Shown piece by piece: positions 39,087 to 47,270 of a stretch of 64,000 bases of DNA; position 1 is the first letter of the stretch; the number at the start of each line of letters is the position of its first letter. The translations under genes were made by a program, and so were the position numbers. The DNA comes from Catenuloplanes atrovinosus. Lineage in GTDB: Bacteria > Actinomycetota > Actinomycetes > Mycobacteriales > Micromonosporaceae. The notes under the pieces are model-generated. The model was not told the origin of the DNA and made no database searches. It saw nothing but the letters and a program-made list of their open reading frames with translations. Location: contig NZ_JAVDYB010000001.1 in the NCBI RefSeq assembly GCF_031458235.1, positions 3,121,001-3,185,000 of the forward strand. Reading direction: 5' to 3'.

Positions 39087-39412
39087 GCTCCCTGGCCCAG
39101 AGCGGTCCGGCGCGTCGGACGAGGTGACGAGACCTTCGGACCGACCTCACGACGGCTGGTTGCCCCCGTATGGCCGTTGTCTACTGGCCGCGCGTTCCTC
39201 GCCGTTCGTTCCGCCGGCGACGCCCCCGGTTCGCGCCGCCCCGCCGACCCCCGCCTGCGTGGCCTGGTCGGCCAGCGGACGAAGGGGCTGGAGCGAACGT
39301 GGAGTCGCCTGCCCGCGTATGGACTAAAGAACTCTACGCGTCCGGGTCGGTTCCCCGTCAACCGGGGTTTGCTTTCTCTTTGGTTTCGTTTCCCCACGTC
39401 CTGATCGCCCGG
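39087..39412. other. Gap between kal and the operon terminator
   Basis: No gene recognised. It contains a small dyad CCCCG-TCAAC-CGGGG near 39353-39367 followed on the plus strand by a T-rich tract, which is unusual for this genome but has no plus-strand gene upstream. The segment would be the untranslated tail of the lysine operon transcript. Confidence 0.4.
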
Positions 39413-39778
39413 TCAGGGGACGACGACGGTGGCGCGGGCGGTGACGGCCGGCAGCGGCGGGTCGAGGACCTCGGCGGCGGACGGGCGCACGTCGCGGCGC
39501 GCCCGGCACAGCACGGTCAGGCGCAGGTCGAGCGTGCGGGACCGGGCGCCGGCCGCGACGACCACGGCGGTCGCCTCGACCACGTCCCCGGCCCGGACCG
39601 GCGCCAGGAACCGCACGTCGGCGTAGCCGGCCAGCAGGCCCTCGTCGCCGTCGGTGCGGATGCACACCTCGGTGGCCACGTCACCGAAGAGCGCCAGCGC
39701 GTACGCGCCGTCGACGAGCCCGCCGCCGTAGTGCCCGTCGGCCACGTACCGGCGATGGCTCACGGTCGTCCCGATCAT
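39413..39778 (-). CDS. kal: 3-aminobutyryl-CoA ammonia-lyase (hotdog fold)
   Basis: A 121-residue hotdog-fold protein. The sequence DGHYGGGLVDGAYALALFGD followed by TEVCIRTDGDEGLLAGY and VRFLAPVRAGDVVEA matches the Kal family of lysine fermentation almost motif for motif (AHYGGNLVDGA..LFGDVATEL..R.DGDEG). Kal releases ammonia from 3-aminobutyryl-CoA to give crotonyl-CoA. It is the last gene of the operon, and its ATG overlaps the kamE stop by 4 nt. Confidence 0.85.
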   Translation of the reverse strand: MIGTTVSHRRYVADGHYGGGLVDGAYALALFGDVATEVCIRTDGDEGLLAGYADVRFLAPVRAGDVVEATAVVVAAGARSRTLDLRLTVLCRARRDVRPSAAEVLDPPLPAVTARATVVVP

Positions 39779-40494
39779 CGCGGCTCCGCGAGCCGGTGCA
39801 CGAGGTAGGAGGCGACCTCGCGGGGTGTGGTGCCGCGGCCGAAGATCCGGTCGACGCCGAGGTCGGCGGCCATCGACTCGTCGAAGCGCGGGCCACCCGC
39901 GATCAGCAGCGGCCGGCGCCCGGCCGCCCGGAACGCGGCGGACAGCTCCCGCACGTTACGCAGATGCGCGTCGCGCTGCGTGACGACCTGGGAGACCAGG
40001 ACCGCGTCGGCGCCGGCCGCGGCGGCGACCAGATCCGGCACCGGAACCTGCGCGCCGAGGTTGGTGACGGCCAGTTCCCGGTAGCACTCCAGGCCCTTCT
40101 CACCGGCGACGCCCTTGACGTTGAGGATGGCGTCGATGCCGACCGTGTGCGCGTCCGTGCCGATGCAGGCGCCGACGACGGTGAGCTTGCGGCGCAGCCG
40201 CCGCCGGATCGCGGTGTTGATCGCGGCGGCGGACAGCAACGGATAGTCGCGCTCGGCCACCCGCACCGCGTCGAGGTCGACGGCGTGCCGGACCCGTCCG
40301 TACACGACGAAGAACGTGTGCCCGTCGCCGACCGGCCGGGCGTGGACCAGCATCGCCGGGTCCAGGCCCATCGCCGCGGCCAGCGCGAGCGCGGCACCGT
40401 CGGCGCGCCTCCCGGCCGGCACGGGCAGCGTGAACGACGTCTGCACCATCCCGTCCCCGGACGTGTCCCCGTACGGCCGCACCACGTCGCTCAT
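39775..40494 (-). CDS. kamE: Beta-lysine 5,6-aminomutase, beta subunit
   Basis: A 239-residue KamE. It begins VVRPYGDTSGDGMVQTSFTL, which is the usual start of the family, contains the cobalamin-binding DxHxxG as Asp114, His116 and Gly119 in GTDAHTVGID, and the PLP-anchoring Lys127 in ILNVKGVAGEKGLE. With KamD it moves the terminal amino group of beta-lysine (or D-lysine) from C6 to C5 using adenosylcobalamin and PLP. The ATG overlaps the stop of a 25-codon mini-ORF, and kal overlaps the end. It is shorter at the N-terminus than the clostridial proteins. Confidence 0.93.
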   Translation of the reverse strand: MSDVVRPYGDTSGDGMVQTSFTLPVPAGRRADGAALALAAAMGLDPAMLVHARPVGDGHTFFVVYGRVRHAVDLDAVRVAERDYPLLSAAAINTAIRRRLRRKLTVVGACIGTDAHTVGIDAILNVKGVAGEKGLECYRELAVTNLGAQVPVPDLVAAAAGADAVLVSQVVTQRDAHLRNVRELSAAFRAAGRRPLLIAGGPRFDESMAADLGVDRIFGRGTTPREVASYLVHRLAEPR

Positions 40495-40568
40495 GCCGGA
40501 CTCCCTTCACGGCTGCGGTTCCGGCGTGGCCGGCGCTGAGCCAACGATTCGTTCGCACGCTCGCTCAT
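40491..40568 (-). CDS. 25-codon ORF bridging kamD and kamE
   Basis: The ATG at 40568 overlaps the kamD stop as ATGA, and the stop overlaps the kamE ATG as ATGA, so this tiny ORF (start MSERANESLAQRRPRRNRSR) occupies the whole intergenic gap exactly. It may act only to couple translation of the two aminomutase subunits. No similarity recognised; very basic composition. Confidence 0.45.
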   Translation of the reverse strand: MSERANESLAQRRPRRNRSREGSPA

Positions 40569-42130
40569 GACAGCAGCTCCGCGAACGGGTTGTAGTAGAC
40601 GTCCGACACCCGGGCCACACCGGACAGTCCGCGCCCCCGGTCCGGCGGGCGTCTCATGATGCCGAACGTGCCGTGCGCGATCGCGGTCAGCAGCGACTCG
40701 CCGGCGATGCGTTCCAGCAGCGTCACCGCCTCCGCCAGCACCTGGTGGGCGCGCCGCTGCACGAAACCGCCGGGTGCGGGCACGAAGTCCTCCGCCATGT
40801 TCCCGGCCGCGTGCAGCACGTAGCGGACGTTGCGCAGCGCGACGTCCCGGTCGGACAGCCACGGCGTCACCACCGCCTCGGTCATCATCCCGACCAGCAG
40901 GATGCCCTGCCCGGTCAGCGCACCGACCAGGTTGAACATGCCGTCGAGGAGATTGCCGTGGAACACGTCGCCGGTCATGTGCTTCGTCGGCGGCATCCAC
41001 TTCAGCGGCGCGTCCGGGAACAGCTCGCGGGCCAGCAGCGCATGCGCGGTCTCCAGCCGCAGCGAGTCCGGCAGGTCCGGGTCGATCTCGAACGCGTGCC
41101 CGAGCCCCAACTGCGCGTCGCTCAGCCCGGCCTCGTGCGCGAAGTACTCGTTGAGCAGTTGCGACACGGTCACGGTGTGCGCCTCCGCGACCGCGTCCGC
41201 GGTGGTCAGGTAGTTGTCCTCACCGGTGTTGATGATGATCCCGGCGCGCGCGTGGATCTGCCGGGAGAACCGCTGGTCGACGAACGTCCTGATCGGGTTG
41301 ATGTCGCGGAACAGAATCCCGTACATGCTGTCGTTGAGCATCATGTCCAGCCGCTCCAGCCCGGCCAGCACCGCGATCTCCGGCATGCACAGCCCGCTGG
41401 CGTAGTTGGTCAGCCGCACGTACCGGCCGAGGTCCCGGGAGACGCCGTCGAGCGCGGCCCGCATCAGCCGGAAGTTCTCCTGCGTCGCGTACGTGCCCGC
41501 GAACCCCTCCCGGGTCGCGCCCTCCGGCACGTAGTCCAGCAGCGACTGCCCGGTCGACCGGATCACCGCGATCACGTCCGCGCCGGCCCGCGCGGCCGCG
41601 ACCGCCTGCGGGATGTCCTCGTGGATGTCGCCGGTCGCCACGATCAGGTAGATCCACGGCCGGCGCGGCGCGTCCCCGTACCGCCGGATCAGCCTGTCGC
41701 GTGTCGCCCGCGCCGCGTCCAGCCGCCGCACCGCGCGCCGGGCCAGCCGGGCCGCCGTGCCCCGCGCCGACGCCAGGTCCCGGCCGGTGGGCAGCGCGAC
41801 GTCGACCGGCTTCTCCGCCAGCCGCCGCAGGCCGTCCCCGAACGACGCGGCCGGCGCGGACAGCGGCTGGAACCGGCGCAGCGCGTGCAGCGCCGGCAGC
41901 AGCACGCCGTGCTCCAGCCCGGTCTGCCCGGCGATCCGGTCGGTCAGCCGGTTCACCCAGGGCGTGCCGTCCGCGTCCGCGCCGGTCAGGCCGCACAGCC
42001 GCAGGATCGCCCGTTCCACGGACACGGTGGTGTGGGTGCGGGCCAGCTCGACGACCGGCCGCCCGGCCTCGGCCGCGAGCGCCCGCGCCCGCGCCACCGT
42101 CGACGGGTCCAGGTTCAGCTTCCCGGCCAT
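40565..42130 (-). CDS. kamD: Beta-lysine 5,6-aminomutase, alpha subunit
   Basis: A 521-residue KamD. The TIM-barrel catalytic subunit shows AVIRSTGQSLLDYVPEGATR and GTYATQENFRLMRAALD, then YVRLTNYASGLCMPEIAVLA, MLNDSMYGILFRDINPIRTF and HARAGIIINTGEDNYLTTAD, all typical of the family. It forms the alpha2beta2 enzyme with KamE. The ATG at 42130 follows the amidohydrolase stop by 15 nt. Length is normal. Confidence 0.94.
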   Translation of the reverse strand: MAGKLNLDPSTVARARALAAEAGRPVVELARTHTTVSVERAILRLCGLTGADADGTPWVNRLTDRIAGQTGLEHGVLLPALHALRRFQPLSAPAASFGDGLRRLAEKPVDVALPTGRDLASARGTAARLARRAVRRLDAARATRDRLIRRYGDAPRRPWIYLIVATGDIHEDIPQAVAAARAGADVIAVIRSTGQSLLDYVPEGATREGFAGTYATQENFRLMRAALDGVSRDLGRYVRLTNYASGLCMPEIAVLAGLERLDMMLNDSMYGILFRDINPIRTFVDQRFSRQIHARAGIIINTGEDNYLTTADAVAEAHTVTVSQLLNEYFAHEAGLSDAQLGLGHAFEIDPDLPDSLRLETAHALLARELFPDAPLKWMPPTKHMTGDVFHGNLLDGMFNLVGALTGQGILLVGMMTEAVVTPWLSDRDVALRNVRYVLHAAGNMAEDFVPAPGGFVQRRAHQVLAEAVTLLERIAGESLLTAIAHGTFGIMRRPPDRGRGLSGVARVSDVYYNPFAELLS

Positions 42131-42145
42131 CGCACCCCTTCCGTA

Positions 42146-43657
42146 CTACTCCTCGTGGATCGTGACCCCGTGCACCACCGTGCGCCGGCAGGCCGGCGTC
42201 GCCTCGATCGCGGCGTCCAGCCCGCCGACGCCGTCCCAGACCGCGAACGTGGCCGGTGCGCCCGGCTCGACCGCGCCGCCGGCCATCGCGCCGGGCAGCG
42301 CCCGCCAGCCGCCGCGGGTGTGGGCCGCGAACGCGGCGCGCACGCCCATTCGGCTGTGCGGCGTGTGGTGGGCGACCGCGGCCCGCACGCCGCCCCACGG
42401 GTCCAGCGCCGTCACCGGCGCGTCCGAGCCGAACGCCAGCGGCACGCCGACGTTGTGCATCGCGGCGAACGGGTTCGCGGTCAGCGCCCGCTCCACGCCC
42501 AGCCGGGCCGCATACATCCGCGTCCCGCCGCCCCACAGCCGGTCGAACGCCGGCTGCACGGACGCGACCACCCCGTACTCCACCATCCGCGCGATCAGCG
42601 TCCGGTCCAGCAGTTCCGCGTGCTCGATCCGGTGCCGGGCCGCCCGGACCACCTCGATGCCGAGCCGCGCCGCGACCTCGCCGATCCCGGCCAGCACCAC
42701 GGCGATCGCCGCGTCCCCGATCGCGTGGAAACCGCCCTGCATGCCGTGCGCGTGACAGTCGAGCAGATGGTCGCGCACCTGGTCGACGCTCAGGTAGCCG
42801 TGCCCGCGGCTGCCCGGCTCGTCCGCGTAGTCGTGGCCGAGGAACGCGGTGCGCGACCCGAGCGCGCCGTCGGCGAACAGGTCACCGCCCGCGCCGACCG
42901 CGCCCAGTTCCCTGGCCTTCGCCGCGGCGCCGAGCTCGCCCCAGTAGCCGAACACCTCCGGATGCCCCCGCTGCGGCCCACCGGCCGCGAGAACCTCGGC
43001 GAAGTCGTCCTCGCTGGAGATCCGCGGGCCGCCGCACTCGTGCACCGCACCGATCCCGAGCCGCGCGGCGTGCCGCAGCGCGGTCCGCTGCGCCGCGCGC
43101 CGCTGCGCCGGGCCGACCGAGCCGAGCGCCAGATCGCGCACGGTGTGGTGCGCGTCGACGCGCAGCCAGCCGGACGAGTCGAACCCGGCCGCCGCGTGGA
43201 TCGTCGGGTCCGCCTCCAGCAGCGCCGACGACACCAGCGCCGAGTGCACCGACACCTGCGACAGGTAGACGCGCCGCCCGCCGGCCGCCACGCCCAGCTC
43301 GTGCGCGGACGGCAGCGCCGGCGACTCCCAGGTGGACTCGTCCCAGCCGTGGCCGAGCAGCACACCGTCGGCCGGCAGGTCCCGCGCCGCCTTGTCCACC
43401 GCGTCCAGCACCTCCCGGGCCGACCGGGCGCCGGTCAGGTCCAGCCCGGCCAGGTTCAGCCCGGTCGACGTGGTGTGCACGTGCGCGTCCACGAACGCGG
43501 CCGTGAGCAGCCCGCCGTCCAGATCGACCACCCGGTCCGCGGCCGGCGCGCCCGCGTCGTCGCCGAGCCAGGCGATCCGGTCGCCGTCGGCCAGCAGCGC
43601 GGTCGCGTGCGGGTCGGCGGCGGAGTACACGGTCCCGCCACGGTAGAGGATCCTCAT
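42146..43657 (-). CDS. Amidohydrolase (YtcJ/metal-dependent), lysine operon member
   Basis: A 503-residue amidohydrolase of the YtcJ/Amidohydro_3 type. Features: the N-terminal beta sandwich start LYRGGTVYSAADPHATALLA, metal-binding AAFVDAHVHTTSTGLNLAG (HxH), HAHGMQGGFHAIGDAAI, RIEHAELLDR, and the late Asp in LAFGSDAPVTALDPWGG. Such enzymes hydrolyse amides or cyclic ureas/N-formyl groups. Its ATG overlaps the kdd stop as ATGA and kamD follows 15 nt later, so it is certainly part of the operon. It is not one of the known lysine-fermentation enzymes. It could deacylate an N-acylated lysine or diaminohexanoate derivative, or stand in for the missing Kce step; both are inference. Confidence 0.8.
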   Translation of the reverse strand: MRILYRGGTVYSAADPHATALLADGDRIAWLGDDAGAPAADRVVDLDGGLLTAAFVDAHVHTTSTGLNLAGLDLTGARSAREVLDAVDKAARDLPADGVLLGHGWDESTWESPALPSAHELGVAAGGRRVYLSQVSVHSALVSSALLEADPTIHAAAGFDSSGWLRVDAHHTVRDLALGSVGPAQRRAAQRTALRHAARLGIGAVHECGGPRISSEDDFAEVLAAGGPQRGHPEVFGYWGELGAAAKARELGAVGAGGDLFADGALGSRTAFLGHDYADEPGSRGHGYLSVDQVRDHLLDCHAHGMQGGFHAIGDAAIAVVLAGIGEVAARLGIEVVRAARHRIEHAELLDRTLIARMVEYGVVASVQPAFDRLWGGGTRMYAARLGVERALTANPFAAMHNVGVPLAFGSDAPVTALDPWGGVRAAVAHHTPHSRMGVRAAFAAHTRGGWRALPGAMAGGAVEPGAPATFAVWDGVGGLDAAIEATPACRRTVVHGVTIHEE

Positions 43658-44658
43658 GACGCACAGTCTGCCCGCAGCCGGGCGGCGAACAGTTCCCGCA
43701 GGCCCGGCGTGGCGCGCACCAGCCCCAGCGCCATCTCCGCGTGACCGGGCAGGTAGCCGTTGCCGATCAGCAGCGTCACGTCCGCGGCCAGACCCTCCGC
43801 CCCGAGCGCCGCCGCGGAGAAGCTCGTCGCCATCGAAAAGAAGATCACCGTGCCGCCGTCCGCGGTCGCCAGGATCGCCGCGTGCTCACAGCCGGGCACG
43901 TCCACACACACCACGGTCACGTCCGCCCGCACCCGCCCGGCCACCGCCGCCGGATCCCGCGCGTCCGCGACCACCACCTCGTCCGCCAGCCCGCGGACCC
44001 GCGCCGCCTCCGCCTCGTCCGGGCAGACCGCCACGGTACGCACCGCGCCCGCCCCCTTCGCCGCGACCAGCGACAACGACCCCGACTTCCCCGAACCGCC
44101 GAGCACCGCCACCGTCGGCCGCGAATAGCGCGCCACCACCCGGGCGGTCAGCGCGGGCGCGCCGCACACGTCCAGCACCGCCAGCGCCAGCCGCGGATCG
44201 AGATCATCGGGCAGGACCGCCGCCACGGTCCGCCCGTGCAGGATCGCGTGGCCGTCGCACGGCACCTGCTCCGACCGGCCGTCCCACCGCGCCAGCCCGT
44301 CCGCCAGGCGCAGCGGCGTCAGCGTCAGGCTGACCAGCGTCGCGATCCGGTCGCCGGGCCGCACCCGCAGCGTCGCCTCCGGCCCGACCTCCTCGACCAC
44401 GCCGATCAGCATGCCGCCGGAGCCGGTCACCGGATTGTGCATCTTGCCGCGCGCCGCCACGATCCGCAGCACCTCGTCACGCACCCGGTCGCCGTGCGCC
44501 TCCCGCAGCTGCCGGAAACTCGCCGCGTCCAGGTTCAGCCGCTCCACCCGCACCCGGACCTCGTCCGGCGCGATCTCCGGCTCGGCATCCAGCCGCCAGG
44601 CCGCCTGCGGCAGCACGCCCACCGGCTCCAGGACGCGGCGCCCACCCGGAACCCACAC
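43654..44658 (-). CDS. kdd: L-erythro-3,5-diaminohexanoate dehydrogenase
   Basis: A 334-residue enzyme of the 3,5-diaminohexanoate dehydrogenase family. Diagnostic parts are RVLEPVGVLPQAAWRLD at the start, KMHNPVTGSGGMLIGVVEEV, and the dinucleotide fold TVAVLGGSGKSGSLSLVAAK, ending in DVTLLIGNGYLPGHAEMAL. It oxidises 3,5-diaminohexanoate to 3-keto-5-aminohexanoate with NAD. I place the start at GTG 44658 because GGAGG lies 7 nt before it; a GTG three codons earlier would overlap that site. First gene of the minus-strand lysine operon. Confidence 0.9.
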   Translation of the reverse strand: MWVPGGRRVLEPVGVLPQAAWRLDAEPEIAPDEVRVRVERLNLDAASFRQLREAHGDRVRDEVLRIVAARGKMHNPVTGSGGMLIGVVEEVGPEATLRVRPGDRIATLVSLTLTPLRLADGLARWDGRSEQVPCDGHAILHGRTVAAVLPDDLDPRLALAVLDVCGAPALTARVVARYSRPTVAVLGGSGKSGSLSLVAAKGAGAVRTVAVCPDEAEAARVRGLADEVVVADARDPAAVAGRVRADVTVVCVDVPGCEHAAILATADGGTVIFFSMATSFSAAALGAEGLAADVTLLIGNGYLPGHAEMALGLVRATPGLRELFAARLRADCAS

Positions 44659-44688
44659 CGCATCCACCTCCGACGAGAAAACTTACGG

Positions 44689-44717
44689 CAGAATATTCTG
44701 AACGCCGGAAGATTTCC
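44689..44717. promoter_or_regulatory. A+T-rich dyads in the kdd/kamA divergent promoter
   Basis: The perfect 12-bp palindrome CAGAATATTCTG (44689-44700) and GGAA-GAT-TTCC (44707-44717) lie in a 104-bp gap between the divergent kdd and kamA genes. Low-G+C symmetric sites fit an Lrp/AsnC- or GntR-like regulator responding to lysine; the Lrp/AsnC gene at 49663 is a candidate. Confidence 0.5.
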
Positions 44718-44762
44718 AGTAGTCTGCGCCGTACGGAAGAAAAAACACTCGCTGGAGGCGTC

Positions 44763-46100
44763 GTGACACACACCCCAACCAGCACCCGGCAGCCCTACGC
44801 CTACACCCGCCGCACCCTCACCGAACCCGACTGGACCCGCTACCCCGGCTGGCGCCACATCACCCGCGACCAATGGGAATCAGCCCAATGGCAACGCGCC
44901 CACTGCATCAAGAACATCCGGCAGCTCCACCACGTCCTCGGCCCCCTCGCCGACGACACCTTCTACGACGACCTCGCCACCGACCAGGCCCGCACCGCCA
45001 CCATGCCCATGCTCCTACCACCACAAATGCTCAACACCATGGTCCCCCACGGCCCCACCACCACCGACGCCCTCCGCGCCGACCCCATCCGCCGCTACAT
45101 GCTCCCCCTCCACACCGACCGCATCCCCGACCACCCACTGTCCACCCGCGACTCACTCCACGAACACGACATGTGGGCCGCCGAAGGACTCACCCACCGC
45201 TACCCCACCAAGGTCCTCGCCGAACTCACCGCCACCTGCCCCCAGTACTGCGGCCACTGCACCCGCATGGACCTCGTCGGCACCAACACCCCCGCCGTCA
45301 CCAAACTCAAACTCACCCTCACCCCCGCCGACCGCCACGACGCCCACCTCCACTACCTACGCCACCACCCCGAGGTCCGCGACATCGTCGTCTCCGGCGG
45401 CGACCTCGCCAACATCCCCTGGCCCCGCCTCGAGACCTACCTCATGCGACTCCTCGACCTCGACACCATCCGCGACATCCGCCTCGCCACCAAAGCCCTC
45501 GCCGCACTCCCCCAACACTGGCTCCAACCCCACATCGTCGAAGGACTCGAACGCGTCGCCCGCACCGCCGCCCGCCGCGGCGTCAACCTCGCCCTGCACA
45601 CCCACGTCAACCACGCACAGACACTCACCCCACTCGTCGCCCGCGCCACCCACACCGCACTCGCCGCCGGCATCCGCGACGTCCGCAACCAGGGCGTCCT
45701 CCTCCGCGGCATCAACGACACCGCCGACGACCTGCTCGACCTCTGCTTCGCACTCCAGGGCGAGGCCGGCATCCTCCCCTACTACCTCTACCTCTGCGAC
45801 ATGATCCCCGGCGCCGAACACTGGCGGCTCCCCCTCCACCACGCCCAGACACTCCAGCACGACATCCTCGGCTACCTGCCCGGATACGCCACCCCACGGA
45901 TCGTCTGCGACGTCCCCTACGTCGGCAAACGCTGGGTCCACATGGCCGCCGCCTACGACCGCGTCCTCGGCATCTCACACTGGACCAAGAACTACCGCAC
46001 CCCGCTCACCGACGACACCGTCACCACCGGCTACCCCTACTACGACCCGATCGACACACTCCCCGAAAAAGGCCGCGCCCACTGGGCCACCCGCTGCTAG
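44763..46100 (+). CDS. kamA: Lysine 2,3-aminomutase (radical SAM)
   Basis: A 445-residue radical-SAM aminomutase. The iron-sulfur cluster motif CxxxCxxC is CPQYCGHC (about Cys159, Cys163, Cys166), and downstream parts LRHHPEVRDIVVSGGDLANI, TRIRLATKA-like DIRLATKALAALPQHW and HVNHAQTLTPL follow the KamA family order. The PLP Lys is probably Lys388 in CDVPYVGKRW, replacing the classical VVDAPGGGGK. GTG 44763 has a perfect GGAGG site. It converts L-lysine to L-beta-lysine and should feed KamDE. It is divergent from the operon containing the later steps; the amine oxidase follows at 9 nt. The C-rich third positions of this gene are stronger than in most neighbours. Confidence 0.92.
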   Translation: MTHTPTSTRQPYAYTRRTLTEPDWTRYPGWRHITRDQWESAQWQRAHCIKNIRQLHHVLGPLADDTFYDDLATDQARTATMPMLLPPQMLNTMVPHGPTTTDALRADPIRRYMLPLHTDRIPDHPLSTRDSLHEHDMWAAEGLTHRYPTKVLAELTATCPQYCGHCTRMDLVGTNTPAVTKLKLTLTPADRHDAHLHYLRHHPEVRDIVVSGGDLANIPWPRLETYLMRLLDLDTIRDIRLATKALAALPQHWLQPHIVEGLERVARTAARRGVNLALHTHVNHAQTLTPLVARATHTALAAGIRDVRNQGVLLRGINDTADDLLDLCFALQGEAGILPYYLYLCDMIPGAEHWRLPLHHAQTLQHDILGYLPGYATPRIVCDVPYVGKRWVHMAAAYDRVLGISHWTKNYRTPLTDDTVTTGYPYYDPIDTLPEKGRAHWATRC

Positions 46101-46109
46101 CGTCCGCCC

Positions 46110-47270
46110 ATGCCGATCATCGCCAGCGCCGTCACCCACTGGGCCGACGACCCCTGGACCCGCGGCGCCTGGAGCCTCATTGGCCGGCACGGCACCCCCG
46201 CCGACCGCACCGCGCTCGGCACCCCCGTCCACGACCGCCTCCGCATCGCCGGCGAAGCCACCCACCCCACCCGCGCCGGCATGACCCACGGCGCCTACGA
46301 ACAGGGCATCACCGCCGCCGACTGGGCCGCCACCCACGGACACCGCCACGTCACCGTCGTCGGCGCCGGCATGGCCGGCCTCGGCGCCGCCCAACGCCTG
46401 CGCGACCACGGCATCACCACCCGCGTCCTCGAAGCCCGCGACCGCATCGGCGGCCGCACCACCGGCATCGACCTCGCCGGCTTCACCTTCGACCTCGGCG
46501 CCAACTGGCTCCAGCAGTACGACGACAACATCCTCGCGCGCCTCGCCGAAAAACTCGCGCTCCCCGTCGTACCCACCGAATTCGGCTCCGGACACCCCGA
46601 ACTCGAAGACACGCTCCGCCAACGCCTCGCCACCGCACCCGAACACGCCTCCGTCGCCGACGTCCTCGCCGCCTGGCCCACGCCCCCGGACGAACTCCGG
46701 CGCCTCGTCGACACCGAGATCACCATGGACACCGGCGTGTCACTCGACTGGCTCAGCGCCCGCCACGGCTTCGAACCCGGCGTCGGCCAAGGCGACCGAT
46801 GGATCATCGGCAGCTACCAGCGCCTCGTCACCCACCTCGCCGACGGACTCGACATCACGCTCCGCACCCCGGTACACACCATCGACCTGCTCCCGGACCA
46901 CGTCACCATCAACGGAACGCTCCGCTGCGACGCCGTCATCGTCACCGTCCCCATCGGCGCGCTCCCGGCCATCACCATCACCCCACCACTACCCGCACCA
47001 CACCGCCTCGCCCTCACCCGGCTCGGCATGGGACGCGTCGAAAAGATCATCATCCGCGCCACCACCCGCTTCTGGCCCGCCACCGCATACTTCCGCATCC
47101 ACGGCCCCGCCACCGGATCGATCAGCGAATGGCTCGACGCCACCGACGCCGACGGCACCCCCACACTCGTCGGACTCCTCACCGGACCCTGGCTCGACAC
47201 CCTCTGGACCGGCACCGACACCGACATCACCCGCCGCGTCCTCACCCACGTGCTGCACGCCGACGCATGA
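46110..47270 (+). CDS. Circularly permuted flavin amine oxidase
   Basis: A 386-residue FAD amine oxidase in which the domain order is rotated. Residues 1-75 (SAVTHWADDPWTRGAWSLIG and LRIAGEATHPTRAGMTHGAY) correspond to the usual C-terminal end of this family, where the GEAT motif contacts FAD and an HGAYxxG helix follows. The ordinary N-terminal Rossmann motif only begins at about residue 80 (VTVVGAGMAGLGAAQRLRDH, VLEARDRIGGRT), then comes FDLGANWLQ and the substrate domain, ending at SISEWLDATDADG...LTGPW, just where the C-terminal part would normally follow. The single open frame shows no frameshift. It has no visible ribosome site and starts 9 nt after kamA, so it is probably translated by coupling. 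Substrate likely lysine, beta-lysine or a related amine. Confidence 0.8.
   Translation: MPIIASAVTHWADDPWTRGAWSLIGRHGTPADRTALGTPVHDRLRIAGEATHPTRAGMTHGAYEQGITAADWAATHGHRHVTVVGAGMAGLGAAQRLRDHGITTRVLEARDRIGGRTTGIDLAGFTFDLGANWLQQYDDNILARLAEKLALPVVPTEFGSGHPELEDTLRQRLATAPEHASVADVLAAWPTPPDELRRLVDTEITMDTGVSLDWLSARHGFEPGVGQGDRWIIGSYQRLVTHLADGLDITLRTPVHTIDLLPDHVTINGTLRCDAVIVTVPIGALPAITITPPLPAPHRLALTRLGMGRVEKIIIRATTRFWPATAYFRIHGPATGSISEWLDATDADGTPTLVGLLTGPWLDTLWTGTDTDITRRVLTHVLHADA

Noticed and set aside
40673..43744. A 1023-codon opening antisense to kamD and the amidohydrolase
   Set aside because: Mirror of recognised coding sequence; Arg/Pro/Gln-rich without a family.
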